NCBI GenBank assembly: GCA_016872755.1
Contig: VGZE01000014.1
Location: forward strand, 1 to 40,424
Source of the DNA: Planctomycetota bacterium
GTDB taxonomy: Bacteria; Planctomycetota; UBA1135; GCA-002686595
DNA length: 40,424 nt
Reading direction: 5' to 3'
Position numbers and translations under genes: made by a program. The notes under the pieces were generated by a model. The model was not told where the DNA came from, searched no databases, and worked only from the letters and a program-made list of their open reading frames with translations. Shown here piece by piece: positions 1-9,196 of this stretch. The first letter of the stretch is position 1. The number at the start of each line of letters is the position of its first letter.

Positions 1-195
1 AGGGCGCAAGAGACCAGCGACCGCTCGCCGGTCGTCGCGCCCGTGTAGTGACAACATTTGGGAGAAAACGGACATAAGTCCTTGTCAGGACTCAGATCGT
101 CCATCGAAACTGCGGAAGTTGGGCTAGGATCCGCGGCGTGACTCGGATTCCGAGCAAGGCCCGCACGGTGCGCCGCGACCGCGGCCGCGACTGAA

Positions 196-1245
196 GTGCG
201 CGAGTCCTTCCTCGAGCGTCTCGCCTGCCCGGATTGCGCCGGCGCGCTTGCCGTCGCCGCGGTCGAGCGGCGCGACGGCGCGGCGATCGTCGACGGCAGT
301 CTCGCCTGTACGGCCTGCGCGCAGCGCTTTCCCGTGCGCGCCCGCATCCCGCGCTTCGTGCCCGATTCGGGTTATGCGGACAACTTCGGCTGGCAGTGGA
401 ATCGCTTCCAGAAGCTGCAGCGCGATTCGTACAACGGCACGCACCTGGTCCGGGACACGATCCTGCGGCGCTCGCAGTTCACGCCCGAGTTCCTGGCCGG
501 CAAGTCGGTGCTCGAGTGCGGCTGCGGCTCGGGCAACGACACCGAGGTGCTTGCCGAAATGGTCGGCACTCTCGTATCGATCGACATGTCCGTGGCCGTC
601 GATGCGCAGTCGCCGGCGACGCTGGCGCGCGAGAACGTACTCGTGCTGCAGGCGGACTTGCGGCGGCCGCCGCTGCGGCCGGCTTCCTTCGACATCGGCT
701 ACTGCCACCGCGTGATCCAGCACACGCCCGATCCGCCGCGCGCCTTCGCGCAGATGGCGCCCTTCGTCGCGCCCGGCGGCGTGTTCTTCCTGCACTCGTA
801 CGACACTCACTGGAAATCGACGCGTCACTTCAAGTACTGGGTGCGCCCGCTGATCCGCAAGTGGCCGCACGAGCGCGTGTTCCGCTGGCTCTCGCGCCTG
901 GGGCCGCTCCTGTACCCGACCGTCGGTGCGCTCAACCGGATCGCGTTCTTGCGCCGACCGGTCAAGTTCCTGATTCCGTTCGAGAATCACGACCGGATCC
1001 CGAGCAAGGCCGGTAGCACGCTGACGCGGCGCGAGCGCTACGAATACTCGCTGCTGATCACCTTCGACGATCTGACACCCGAACACGACCACCCGCATCC
1101 TCCCGAGACCTTGTGCCGATGGTTCGAGGAACAGGGGTACGTCGACATCGAGATTCGCGGCCGACGGCCCTCGATCGTGGTGGGCCGTCGGCCGCGCGTC
1201 GGCGAGTCGGCGGATTCGAGGAACGTCACCTCAGGCCGCCGCTGA
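196..1245 (+). CDS. Trm112-like zinc-ribbon / SAM-dependent methyltransferase fusion
   Basis: 349 aa. The N-terminus (residues 11-54) is a Trm112-like zinc-ribbon segment with paired cysteines C11/C14 and C38/C41. A Rossmann methyltransferase domain follows, with SAM motif I VLECGCGSG near 105-113 and an acidic motif II (VSIDMS). A post-I stretch IGYCHRVIQHTPDP resembles type-11 methyltransferases. Family knowledge: such fusions modify small molecules, lipids or glycans; the substrate cannot be read from sequence. The GTG start at 196 is the first start codon after an in-frame stop at 139-141 and places the CPDC knuckle at residue 11; the ribosome site is weak. It converges on the DUF1579 gene with a 19-base gap. 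The first 195 bases of the window hold no convincing gene. Confidence 0.85.
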   Translation: MRESFLERLACPDCAGALAVAAVERRDGAAIVDGSLACTACAQRFPVRARIPRFVPDSGYADNFGWQWNRFQKLQRDSYNGTHLVRDTILRRSQFTPEFLAGKSVLECGCGSGNDTEVLAEMVGTLVSIDMSVAVDAQSPATLARENVLVLQADLRRPPLRPASFDIGYCHRVIQHTPDPPRAFAQMAPFVAPGGVFFLHSYDTHWKSTRHFKYWVRPLIRKWPHERVFRWLSRLGPLLYPTVGALNRIAFLRRPVKFLIPFENHDRIPSKAGSTLTRRERYEYSLLITFDDLTPEHDHPHPPETLCRWFEEQGYVDIEIRGRRPSIVVGRRPRVGESADSRNVTSGRR

Positions 1246-1264
1246 TCGGCTCGCGATCCGCCGC

Positions 1265-1753
1265 TCAGGCGCGTCGGTAGTGGTTCGTCATCATCTTCAT
1301 TTCCTTGCCATCGGGCATGGTGACGAACATCTCGAAGATCCGCTCGTCCTTGCTCAGGTGCTTCTCGGTCGTGCGATGCTCGAGCACGGTATTCGTGATG
1401 CCACTGAGCGCCTTGCAGCGCATCGTGATCGTGTCGCCCTTCTGCGTGCCGGTCATGTAGAAGAAGGTCGGCACCATGGAGTCCATCCACGTTCCGACGA
1501 ACTTGTCGCTGTGCGGCTCGTAGCCCATCGTCGCGCAGCCGAAGAACGGCATGCCCATCATGTTCGAGCTGAAGCGGCCGACGGTCCAGAACTCGCCGAC
1601 CATCTCGATGGTCTCGGTCGCCTCGGTCTCCATCGGCGGCTGCGACGGATCCATGTAGAACTTGCAGTGCACTTTCCACTTGCCAGCGTGTTGCGCGAGC
1701 AGCTTGTGCTCGGCGGTCGGTTGGGGCATCGGCGGGGCTTCGTGTTCGGTCAT
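1265..1753 (-). CDS. DUF1579 family protein
   Basis: 162 aa soluble protein with no signal peptide. It matches the DUF1579 pattern: an N-terminal EHKLLAQHAGKWKV segment, a TETIEMVGEFWTVGRF strand pair, GYEPHSDKFVGTWMDSM and a C-terminal GKEMKMMTNHYR. DUF1579 proteins form lipocalin/nitrobindin-like barrels of unknown function. The ATG start at 1753 has no obvious Shine-Dalgarno. Single gene, convergent with the methyltransferase and separated by 127 bases from the downstream oxidoreductase on the same strand. Function unknown. Confidence 0.85.
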   Translation of the reverse strand: MTEHEAPPMPQPTAEHKLLAQHAGKWKVHCKFYMDPSQPPMETEATETIEMVGEFWTVGRFSSNMMGMPFFGCATMGYEPHSDKFVGTWMDSMVPTFFYMTGTQKGDTITMRCKALSGITNTVLEHRTTEKHLSKDERIFEMFVTMPDGKEMKMMTNHYRRA

Positions 1754-1880
1754 CGGAGTAGCTCTGTCGGGATGATGGTGGGTGGGTGGATCTGCCCGGC
1801 GGACAACCCGAACCGCATCATGTTCGCGCGAGATCGCAACGCCGCAACCGGCGGCACGAAACTTCTACAGAATCCCTACA

Positions 1881-3047
1881 TCAGGCCCGGCTGACGGTGA
1901 TTCGGATGTCGTGCCGTGGAAGCTCCTCCACGTACTCGAGCGCCGGCACGCACACTTCCAGGGGCTGTGCCCCGGGCGCGATCTTCCCGCGCGCCTGGAA
2001 GTGGCCGACCAACGCGGCCGGGAAGGCCGTCGTGCGCTCCATCGCGGTGAAGCCCGTGGTCTCGTCGTGCCGATCGAAGAGGTCGTAGACCAGAGTACGC
2101 GGCTTCCCGCCATGCGTGCCCGAGACAGTCGTGCGCAACACGACCACATCGCGCACCTCGGGAAACGCCAAGCGGTCCGCGAACAGCCGCTGCGTCATCC
2201 GCACCGGCTCGAACTCCGCGCCATCGGCGGACTCGAATTGCTCGTCCATGTAGCCGAGCTCGAACAGGAGCCGGATGCGCTCCCAGTGGCCCGGATAGCG
2301 CAGCGTCTTGTAGTCGAAGGCTCGCAGCCGGTCCTTCCAGGTGTCGGGGCACGTGCTCGTGCCGCCGCTCGTGACGCAGGCCTCCAGCTTGCCGAGCTCG
2401 CGTGACTCGAACGGCTCGAGCTCGGTCAGCGTCGGCACGCTCACCTTGCGCCCGTCGCGCAGGAACTCGCCGTGGCCGCGGTACTCGTTCCACAGCCCAT
2501 AGAAGTTGAACACGAGCTTGTAGCCGAGCGGGCCGACCGGCCGTTCGGGCAGGCCGCCGCAGCGCACGTGCACTTCGCGCGGCGTGTCCAGCGATGCGAC
2601 GCCGTGAGCGGCGAGGTGATTGCCGAGGCCCGGCGCGAGCCCGCAATCGGGCACGATGCTGACACCGGCCTTGCGCGCGCGCCGGTCCAGCGCGAGTTCT
2701 GCGCGCACGACCTCGGTGTTGCCGCCCAGATCGAGGAACGAGCACTTCGATTCGATCGCCCACTCGGCGAGCTGTGCGTTGTAGCGGTACGGAGCGGCCG
2801 ACAGCGCGACCGCGCAGCCCTTCAGCGCGTCGCGCACGTGCTTGCGCTTGGCCACGTTGCAGCGCACGGGCTCGAACTCGCAGCGCACGCCCTTGGTGAG
2901 CTTGCGCAAGCGCTTGGCCGCGCGCTCGGCCGTCTTCTCGTCGTTGTCGGCCAGACGCACGAGCTCGGCGTCGCCGCGGGTCGCGAAATCAAAGGCGGCG
3001 GCGACGCCCTGACGGCCTGCGCCGAGGATCACGTAGCGATGAGTCAT
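1881..3047 (-). CDS. Saccharopine dehydrogenase-like NAD(P) oxidoreductase
   Basis: 388 aa. The N-terminal Rossmann fold begins YVILGAGRQGVAAAFD (GxGxxG at about residues 9-14). A central segment LGGNTEVVRAELALDRRARK and PDCGLAPGLGNHLAAHG is typical of the saccharopine dehydrogenase / lysine-ketoglutarate reductase family. That family includes saccharopine, carboxynorspermidine and other opine-like dehydrogenases, so the substrate is not assigned. A TACACT hexamer (3081-3086, minus strand) lies about 33 bases upstream of the ATG and could be a -10 element. The gene is 220 bases downstream of the SGNH hydrolase on the same strand and probably has its own promoter. Confidence 0.85.
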   Translation of the reverse strand: MTHRYVILGAGRQGVAAAFDFATRGDAELVRLADNDEKTAERAAKRLRKLTKGVRCEFEPVRCNVAKRKHVRDALKGCAVALSAAPYRYNAQLAEWAIESKCSFLDLGGNTEVVRAELALDRRARKAGVSIVPDCGLAPGLGNHLAAHGVASLDTPREVHVRCGGLPERPVGPLGYKLVFNFYGLWNEYRGHGEFLRDGRKVSVPTLTELEPFESRELGKLEACVTSGGTSTCPDTWKDRLRAFDYKTLRYPGHWERIRLLFELGYMDEQFESADGAEFEPVRMTQRLFADRLAFPEVRDVVVLRTTVSGTHGGKPRTLVYDLFDRHDETTGFTAMERTTAFPAALVGHFQARGKIAPGAQPLEVCVPALEYVEELPRHDIRITVSRA

Positions 3048-3267
3048 GATGGATGGGAACTCCGGGCAGAAAGCGCGCAGAGTGTATCTCGCTCCCAGTT
3101 CTCGACCGCCGCTGACAGGATCGCGAAGGCCGCCACCGGCGAGAACAGTCGGGCAATCGACGTTCCCCGTGCGCCTGGTCCCCGACCTCCAGCAGGCGTT
3201 CTCGGGTTGCGGTCTCCCCGGCCGGGGAATGGATGGGCCAAGTGCAGGTCAGTTGCCCCGGAATGCG
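3048..3267. other. 220-base intergenic region with a short palindrome
   Basis: No supportable gene on either strand. It holds a perfect 14-base palindrome, TCCCCGGCCGGGGA (3215-3228), about 40 bases past the SGNH-hydrolase stop. The palindrome could fold into a small GC hairpin, but no U-run follows on the minus strand, so it is only a weak terminator or operator candidate. The TACACT hexamer near the downstream gene lies at 3081-3086. Confidence 0.4.
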
Positions 3268-4761
3268 TCAGCGCGACCCAGCGGAAGGGAGGCGCTCGCG
3301 CAAGAACCGCGCGAGCGCTTCGCCGACGACGCGATTGCCGCGCACGTTGAAATGCGAGTCGCGCAGGTGGTAGACGTGCTTGCGCCCGTCCGCCAGCGGC
3401 GCGACCGCCCGCAGTTCGGCGAGCGGATCGCAGTACGCGAGCCCCCGAGCCTCGAACCACGCACGCAGCAGTCGCTGCGGCTGCTCGCGGTCGAGCCGCG
3501 CGCCGCGCCCGTGCGCCAGCACGTCCTGCCAGACCGCGTCCTCGACCTGGAACTCGTCGGGGAGGATCAGGAAGTGCATCGGGATGCCGGCTGCGGCATC
3601 GATCAGATCGCCGAGCCAGACCCAGAGCCTGTCGTAGTCCGCTCCGTCCGCGTCGCAGGTCCAGTGCGCGCGATCCACTTCGATCTCGCGGTACGCCACC
3701 GGCGAATAGGCCGGCGGCTCGAGGCTGGGTTCGAACAGCCAGGGCAGCGCCGTCGTGAGCTCCTCGACCGTCTCGAGCCGCGGCCCCTCGGGCGCTTGCT
3801 CCGTCCCAGCCTTCAGACCCAGCAGACCCTCGCGCCGCAGCACGAGCAGGCGCTGCGGCAGGATCCAGGCCAGCATGTTCTCGCGCTCGAATGCCTGCAC
3901 CAACACCGAGGAGCGCGGCGCGCGAGCCGGCGCGAGATCGTTGCCGACGAACAGCGCGATCACGATCGCGTCCGGCCTCAGCGGGCGCGCCTCGTTCTCG
4001 AGCAGCCACAGGTACTCCGGCACGTCGATCGCCGGCATGCCCATGTTGTAGACATCGACATCTCCCAGCCTCTGTTCCGCGACACTGGTGTAGTGCATCG
4101 GATGCGGCACGACGCCCGTGCTGAACGAGTCGCCGATGCATACGACCAGCGGCCGCTCGCGCGGAAGGCCCGGTGGTTCGGTGTCGTAGTGGCCTTTGGA
4201 ATTGCAGGGGAAACCGCGGATCATCGTCCCGGGCGCCGGCCGGTGCGCGTGCAGGTTCTGCTGGACCGAAGTGCTCTCGCGCACGAGCACCGGATGCGGC
4301 CGCCAAGCGTCTAAAGCGCGCAGGCCGGCCTCGAACAGCAGCGGCGAGCCGGCGAGCTTCAGCACCGCGCGCGTCGGGGGAAAGGCCCACGCGCGCGCGG
4401 GAAAGTCGCTGCGCCAAGACAACAGCACCAAGCATGCGAGCAGTGCGCTTGCGCCGGCAGCCGCGATCTCGATCACCAACGGGCGCGGCGGTTGTGCCCA
4501 TGCGAGCACCGCAAGCCAGGTCGCGAATGCGATGCAGCCCGCCAGGCCGAGCAGCGCTCGCGGCGCGGCCGGCTCGCGACGGCAGGCCAGCGTCGCCGCG
4601 AGCGCGGACAACAGACCCGCGCCGACGAGCAGCGGACCTGCAAAGGGCCCTGCGGCGCCCATGTGTTCGGCGAGGTAGGGTCCATGCGCGAAAGCGACGG
4701 CCGCGGCGTGAAAGCCGGCCAGCGCTCCCGACGCCAGCAGCAGCACGAGCGCAATCCGCAC
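3268..4761 (-). CDS. SGNH/GDSL-type hydrolase with N-terminal membrane segments
   Basis: 497 aa from the GTG at 4761. A hydrophobic N-terminal third (about four membrane segments, including ALVLLLASGALAGFHAAAV at the start) is followed by an SGNH hydrolase domain. Block I is CIGDSFSTG (nucleophile S212), block III is FVGNDLAP (N274) and block V is RDSHFN (catalytic D468/H470), so the triad looks intact. Such enzymes are esterases or acetylesterases; a membrane-anchored copy may act on extracellular or envelope glycans (inference). A TTG at 4825-4827 would add 22 residues. The GTG is preferred because it begins at the hydrophobic segment and lies 6 bases after a TACGAT hexamer. Divergent from the pirin gene. 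Confidence 0.85.
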   Translation of the reverse strand: MRIALVLLLASGALAGFHAAAVAFAHGPYLAEHMGAAGPFAGPLLVGAGLLSALAATLACRREPAAPRALLGLAGCIAFATWLAVLAWAQPPRPLVIEIAAAGASALLACLVLLSWRSDFPARAWAFPPTRAVLKLAGSPLLFEAGLRALDAWRPHPVLVRESTSVQQNLHAHRPAPGTMIRGFPCNSKGHYDTEPPGLPRERPLVVCIGDSFSTGVVPHPMHYTSVAEQRLGDVDVYNMGMPAIDVPEYLWLLENEARPLRPDAIVIALFVGNDLAPARAPRSSVLVQAFERENMLAWILPQRLLVLRREGLLGLKAGTEQAPEGPRLETVEELTTALPWLFEPSLEPPAYSPVAYREIEVDRAHWTCDADGADYDRLWVWLGDLIDAAAGIPMHFLILPDEFQVEDAVWQDVLAHGRGARLDREQPQRLLRAWFEARGLAYCDPLAELRAVAPLADGRKHVYHLRDSHFNVRGNRVVGEALARFLRERLPSAGSR

Positions 4762-4767
4762 GCTGCG

Positions 4768-4773
4768 ATCGTA
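4768..4773 (-). promoter_or_regulatory. Possible -10 element (TACGAT), leaderless start
   Basis: TACGAT on the minus strand, with exactly 6 bases before the GTG of the SGNH hydrolase. The 14-mer GCGCTACGATCGCA around it recurs before the ATG at 21210. No -35 box is evident. Confidence 0.4.
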
Positions 4774-4838
4774 GCGCGGCGTTGCGCGGATTCGGTGGGG
4801 CTTGGAAAACCGGCGCGACTCCCCCAAGTTCCAGACCC

Positions 4839-5540
4839 ATGACCAGCACCTTGCGTCCGGCGGCCGAGCGCGGCCGCGCCGACTTCGGCTGGCTCGACAG
4901 CCGCCACACCTTCGGTTTCGGCGAATACCACGATCCCGCGCACATGGGGTTCCGCGCGCTGCGCGTGATCAACGAGGATCGCGTCGCGCCGGGTCGTGGC
5001 TTCGGCACGCACCCGCACCACGACATGGAGATCTTCACCTACGTGCTCTCGGGCGCGCTCGAGCACAAGGACAGCATGGGGCATGGGCGCGTGCTGAAGC
5101 CGGGCGAGATCCAGCTGATGAGCGCCGGTCGCGGCGTCACGCACAGTGAATTCAATCCCAGCCGTGGAGAGCCGCTGCACCTGCTGCAGGTGTGGATCGT
5201 GCCAGACCAGCGCGGGCTCGTGCCGAGCTACACCGAGTGGCATCCCGACGAGCGCCGCGCGCGGGACGCGAAGGTGCTCGTGATCTCTCCCGACGGCCGA
5301 GAGGCGAGCGCGCGCATCCACCAGCAGGCCTTCGTGTACCGGCTCCGGCTCGCGCCAGGCGCGATCGTCGAGCACGAGCTCGCGCCGGGGCGTGGCGCAT
5401 GGATCCAGGTCGCGCGCGGCAGCCTGCAATTCGACGGTCTGACGCTCGGGCCGGGCGACGGCATTTCGTGCGAGAGTGCCGGCGCGTTGTCGATGCGCGC
5501 GCTCGCGGACGCCGAGGCGCTGCTGTTCGATCTCGCGTAG
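4839..5540 (+). CDS. Pirin family protein (cupin)
   Basis: 233 aa. The pirin N-terminal cupin is clear: DFGWLDSRHTFGFGEYHDP, then FGTHPHHDMEIFTYVLSG and GRGVTHSEFNP. The four metal ligands known from pirins match H58, H60, H102 and E104. The C-terminal half (about 150-233) is the second cupin. Pirins are iron-binding; some have quercetinase activity and others regulate pyruvate dehydrogenase or transcription, so the role here is open. The ATG at 4839 is chosen because the pirin signature begins about 15 residues later; the longer upstream open frame is antisense to the SGNH hydrolase. Confidence 0.92.
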   Translation: MTSTLRPAAERGRADFGWLDSRHTFGFGEYHDPAHMGFRALRVINEDRVAPGRGFGTHPHHDMEIFTYVLSGALEHKDSMGHGRVLKPGEIQLMSAGRGVTHSEFNPSRGEPLHLLQVWIVPDQRGLVPSYTEWHPDERRARDAKVLVISPDGREASARIHQQAFVYRLRLAPGAIVEHELAPGRGAWIQVARGSLQFDGLTLGPGDGISCESAGALSMRALADAEALLFDLA

Positions 5541-5612
5541 ATCGGCATCCGTCCCGCGCGGTTCCAGCAAGTCGAGGTCGAGCTGACGCGTGCATCGCGA
5601 AGCAGGCCCGCT

Positions 5613-5618
5613 TAACCT
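5613..5618 (+). promoter_or_regulatory. Possible -10 element (TAACCT), leaderless start
   Basis: TAACCT with exactly 6 bases before the ATG of the DUF3817 gene at 5625. It has the same geometry as the hexamers at 4768 and 21198. No -35 box is seen. Confidence 0.35.
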
Positions 5619-5624
5619 GCACGG

Positions 5625-5960
5625 ATGAGCTCAGGTCCGCTGCAGCGCTTCGACACGCCGATCGCACGCGTGCGCTGGGTCGCCTTCGTCGAGGGCATGT
5701 CCTACCTGTTGCTCCTGTTCATCGCGATGCCGCTCAAGTACTGGGCGGACATGCCGATGGCCGTGAGGATTGTCGGCTCGCTCCACGGCGCGCTTTTCGT
5801 TGCGCTGGCCCTGTTGACCTTGCTGGCGATGCGCGCGTGTCGCCGCGGTCTGGGCTGGGGCGCGCGCATCGGCGTGGCGTCTTTGATCCCGTTCGGCACC
5901 TTCTTCATCGATCGCGGTCTCGCGGAGGACGACGAGGCCGAGCGCGCGCGCCGCGCTTGA
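5625..5960 (+). CDS. DUF3817 small integral membrane protein
   Basis: 111 aa with three predicted membrane segments: about 22-37 (GMSYLLLLFIAMPLKY), 48-68 (VGSLHGALFVALALLTLLAM) and 78-95. The motif VEGMSYLLLLFIAMPLKY and the central GSLHGALF histidine segment are diagnostic of DUF3817, a family of small membrane proteins of unknown function. It is 84 bases after pirin with its own candidate promoter hexamer, and convergent with the beta-helix gene. Confidence 0.85.
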   Translation: MSSGPLQRFDTPIARVRWVAFVEGMSYLLLLFIAMPLKYWADMPMAVRIVGSLHGALFVALALLTLLAMRACRRGLGWGARIGVASLIPFGTFFIDRGLAEDDEAERARRA

Positions 5961-6018
5961 CCTCAGCGGCCGGCCGAACGCGCGGCGTGCCGGCTTCCAG
6001 CTGGGCCGGGACTTCAGC

Positions 6019-7236
6019 TCAGAAGCTGAGCATCAGCTCGACCGCGTTCGTCGCCTGGACCGACGTGCCGACCACGGCACCCTGGGCCAGGAAGCGCGCT
6101 CCGGCGAGGGCGCTGCCGAGCGGGGTCGGGTACGTGGGGCCGTTCCCGAGATTCTGGCCGAGCAACTGCGCGCTCGTGCTCAAGAAGATCGTGCCCGGAT
6201 GCACGAGCAACGGCAGCCCGTACGTGCCGCTGAAACCCGTGTCGAGGAACGAATCCGTGGCCAGGAACATCACGCAGATCGAGCCCGCCGCGCCGTAGGC
6301 CGTCAACGTGCGCGAGCTGCCCGGGCCGCCCGCGCCGCTCCATTCGAGGTACGGCCGCGCGGTCACCTGCGTGACCGGTCCGTTGAATCCGCCGGTCGTC
6401 GAGACTCCGCTCGTCACCGCGGTGCCGCCGTTCTTCGCGCGGATCGCGACGCCGTTCAGGAATGGCGGCACGCCGGCATTGCCCAAGCCGCCTGCCAGCA
6501 GGTCGAAGTTCGAACCGCGCACTTCGGCCGTGCTGCCGATGTCGACGAGCACCGCATCGCCGCCCGTGCCCGCGAACAGCGGCGCGGTCAGGGTCTGGCC
6601 GGCCCCGCCGCGGACCGTCGAGCCGATCAGGAGCAGTTTCGACTGCTCGAGCCGGATTCCGGCGCCGCCGGCGCCGGGAACGAACGTGATCGACGAAGAG
6701 AGGCCTGCGCCGCCCGTGATCGTGCTATTGACGATCTGCACGTAGCCGCACTGGAACAGCGACAACCCGTCGACGCCGTTGCCCGCCAGCGGGAGCGCAC
6801 CCAACGTGCAGTTCGCGAGCGATACATCGGCGCAATTGTCGATCTGGGTCTCCAAATCGGTGACCACGCAGTCGTCGATGAAGGCATGTCCGGTGATGTT
6901 GATCACCGTCAGCGCCTGCGTCTGCAGGTGCAGCGCGCGCGCGTGCTGAGCGCCGATGAAGTCCAGGCTCGCGAACGCGGGACGAGCCGAGCCGGGGCTG
7001 CCAAGCAGCGTCAGCGACTTGTTGACGACCGCGGCGCCGTAGCTGCCCGGCTCGATCAGCAGCACGTCGCCGGCCGCGACCGTATTGATGGCCACCTGGA
7101 CCGAGGCGAAGTCCGCCGGGCCATTGTCATCGACGGTCCACAGGGCCTGCGCCGCGCAGGGCGACGCCAGCAGCAGGAAGGCAGGCAGGAGACGCGATCC
7201 AGGAAAGGGCTCGGCAGGGGACGGTTGCATGGACAT
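6019..7236 (-). CDS. Secreted right-handed beta-helix repeat protein
   Basis: 405 aa. A signal peptide (RLLPAFLLLASPCAAQA, cleavage near residue 30) is followed by WTVDDNGPADFASVQVAINT, a typical entry strand of planctomycete parallel beta-helix proteins. About 200 residues of irregular repeats with N/S-rich turns (ADVSLANCTL, YVQIVNSTITGGAG, LLIGSTVRGGAG) resemble a pectate-lyase-like/NosD helix. The last 110 residues (SSRTLTAYGAAGSICVMF onward) form a separate C-terminal module. No catalytic residues can be assigned; a cell-surface structural or binding role is an inference. The leader between OPT and this ATG contains a GCGGCC-TTC-GGCCGC hairpin and an upstream TAGAAT hexamer. Confidence 0.75.
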   Translation of the reverse strand: MSMQPSPAEPFPGSRLLPAFLLLASPCAAQALWTVDDNGPADFASVQVAINTVAAGDVLLIEPGSYGAAVVNKSLTLLGSPGSARPAFASLDFIGAQHARALHLQTQALTVINITGHAFIDDCVVTDLETQIDNCADVSLANCTLGALPLAGNGVDGLSLFQCGYVQIVNSTITGGAGLSSSITFVPGAGGAGIRLEQSKLLLIGSTVRGGAGQTLTAPLFAGTGGDAVLVDIGSTAEVRGSNFDLLAGGLGNAGVPPFLNGVAIRAKNGGTAVTSGVSTTGGFNGPVTQVTARPYLEWSGAGGPGSSRTLTAYGAAGSICVMFLATDSFLDTGFSGTYGLPLLVHPGTIFLSTSAQLLGQNLGNGPTYPTPLGSALAGARFLAQGAVVGTSVQATNAVELMLSF

Positions 7237-7297
7237 TCGCGCGGCCGAAGGCCGCCCATCCCATTCTAGTCCGGTAGCCGTGGGCAGGTTGCCTGGT

Positions 7298-9133
7298 TCA
7301 GTCCAGCGGAAGCCATTTCTTGGCCTTCACGATGGCCGCGACCACGCCCATCAGGCTCTCCCCGGCGATCAGGCCCGAACCGACCGACGTATTGAACCAG
7401 CCAGCGAGTTTCGGCCGCATGCGCCGCAGCGCTTCGGCAAGCGCGCCACCGATGAACATCGCGATCGAGTTCGCGCCCGGAATCACCATCGAGAGCCCTA
7501 TACCCGACGGGGACGGCACGAACGGCTTGAGCGGCTTGGGAGCGAATTTCTCGGCCAGCGCGAGTGCGGTGCCGAGTCCGAGCCCGATCCAGATTGCGCT
7601 GCGCGCCGATGCCTGCAGCGCGCCGAGGCCCTCGGAGAACATCTTCGACACGCCGGCCCACACGACGCATGAAGGAGCCGGCCACTTCTCGCCGCCGAGC
7701 ATCGAAGGATCCTCGATCAGCAGGTGGAAGGCCGGCACGAGGATCGCCGCTCCGACGAGCACGCCGAAGAGTTGAGCGTAGAACTGCGCGCGCGGGTTGC
7801 CGCCGAGCAGCCAGCCGGTCTTCAGCGTGGTCAACAAATCGGCCGCGTGCAGGCCCACGCCGCCGGTCACGTTGGCCGACATGATGTTGCCCGGCAGATT
7901 GCCCGGCGTGACGACGCCGTACACGAGCTGCGTGACCGGGCCGAAGGCCTTGGTCGGCGTCACATCGGTTTCGCCCGTCACGCGCGCGGCGACGAAGCCC
8001 ATCACGATCGAGAGCGGCAGCGCGATCAGGCCGGCCCACCACGGAATCTGGAACAGCACCACCATCAGGAGGACGACCACCGGCGACAGCAGCGCGAAGC
8101 CGATCGGGAACCAGGCCGGCGGGCACTCGACCGCCTCGATCGAGTCCTCGGCGGGTTTCGGCGCGCCGCGTCGGAACAGGCCGCCCAGGCCGCTGAACGT
8201 GCGCAGCACGCTGCGCCAATCCAGCGCGAAGGAGGTCAGACCGGCCGACACGAGAATCGCGGCCCCCGGCCACACGGTCCAGGCCACGATGTCCTTGTAC
8301 GCGACCGCGCCGATCCAGCCGCGCTCGAGCAGCGCGGGGGCCAGCACGCCGAAGGTCAGCAGGCCGCCGAACAGCATCGACCAGACCGTGCGGAAGCTCA
8401 TCAGCATCCCGCCGCCGATCAGCACGACCTCGGACTTCACGTACAGCGTCCACTTCTCGGCCGCCACGCCCGCGACGTCGAACGGCAGCTTCACCTTGTC
8501 CGGCAGCGTGCGCCATGCCTGCGTCCACTGCAGGTCGCGCAACGCGGCGACGAGCGCCGCGAAGATCGCCGCGATCCCGAGCGCTCGGGCCTCCTTCGAA
8601 GGCCCGCTGGAGGCGCCCTCGGCGCCGACTCCGTGGATCGTGCGAATCGTCTCGGCCGTCGCCGTCCCGGTGGGGAAGGCCAGGTTCTCGTGGTTGATCA
8701 ACTGCCGCTTGATCGGAATCGCGACGAAGACGCCGAGCGCGGCGATCGCGGCGAACCAGGCGATCATCGGCAGCGTCTGCGGCTGGATCGTCGTCACCAT
8801 CAACAGCGCGCCGAAGGCGGCCATGTTGCCGCCGCCCGTCATGTAGCCGGCGCCCGAGGCGACCGTCGTGGCGACATTGTTCTCCAGCGCGCCGAACGGC
8901 CGCCTGACGAGGCCGATCGAGCGCAGGCCGCCGAAGAACCCGAACAGCAGGATCGCGGCGGTGACGGTCACGCCCATCGACCAACCGGTGGCGAAGAACA
9001 CGTACAGGTTCGACAGGCACATCAGCGCGCCGATCGCCATTCCCGACAGCACCGCGCGCAGCGTGAACTGCGGCACGCCGCGCTGATAGACCTTCTCGTA
9101 CCAGTGCTGCTCGGGATCGATCTGCTGGTTCAT
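7298..9133 (-). CDS. OPT family oligopeptide transporter
   Basis: 611 aa polytopic membrane protein with about 14-16 hydrophobic segments. Family features include PQFTLRAVLSGMAIGALMCLSNLY at the first segment, the LINHENLAFPTGTATAETIR motif (OPT/YSL signature region) and the late ATVTSANV-like segment NIMSANVTGGVGLHAADLL. OPT proteins import peptides, glutathione or metal chelates by proton symport; the substrate here is unknown. Two ATGs are possible, at 9142 and 9133. TAGGAT lies 1 base before the first and 10 bases before the second, so if it is a -10 element only the second fits. It follows the YHS gene after about 60 bases. Confidence 0.88.
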   Translation of the reverse strand: MNQQIDPEQHWYEKVYQRGVPQFTLRAVLSGMAIGALMCLSNLYVFFATGWSMGVTVTAAILLFGFFGGLRSIGLVRRPFGALENNVATTVASGAGYMTGGGNMAAFGALLMVTTIQPQTLPMIAWFAAIAALGVFVAIPIKRQLINHENLAFPTGTATAETIRTIHGVGAEGASSGPSKEARALGIAAIFAALVAALRDLQWTQAWRTLPDKVKLPFDVAGVAAEKWTLYVKSEVVLIGGGMLMSFRTVWSMLFGGLLTFGVLAPALLERGWIGAVAYKDIVAWTVWPGAAILVSAGLTSFALDWRSVLRTFSGLGGLFRRGAPKPAEDSIEAVECPPAWFPIGFALLSPVVVLLMVVLFQIPWWAGLIALPLSIVMGFVAARVTGETDVTPTKAFGPVTQLVYGVVTPGNLPGNIMSANVTGGVGLHAADLLTTLKTGWLLGGNPRAQFYAQLFGVLVGAAILVPAFHLLIEDPSMLGGEKWPAPSCVVWAGVSKMFSEGLGALQASARSAIWIGLGLGTALALAEKFAPKPLKPFVPSPSGIGLSMVIPGANSIAMFIGGALAEALRRMRPKLAGWFNTSVGSGLIAGESLMGVVAAIVKAKKWLPLD

Positions 9134-9196
9134 GCGGAGCATGATCCTAGCTGCCGAACCGGGGCGCGGCCCGCTCTCGCCGTCCCGCGGCCCCGC

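Noticed and set aside
1-195. Possible 3' end of an upstream gene (frame ending at the TAG 46-48)
   Set aside because: Only 15 codons are visible and all frames are similarly open; coding cannot be supported.
3215-3228. TCCCCGGCCGGGGA palindrome as a rho-independent terminator
   Set aside because: The stem folds with a tiny loop and no U-run; self-complementary GC runs are expected in such DNA.
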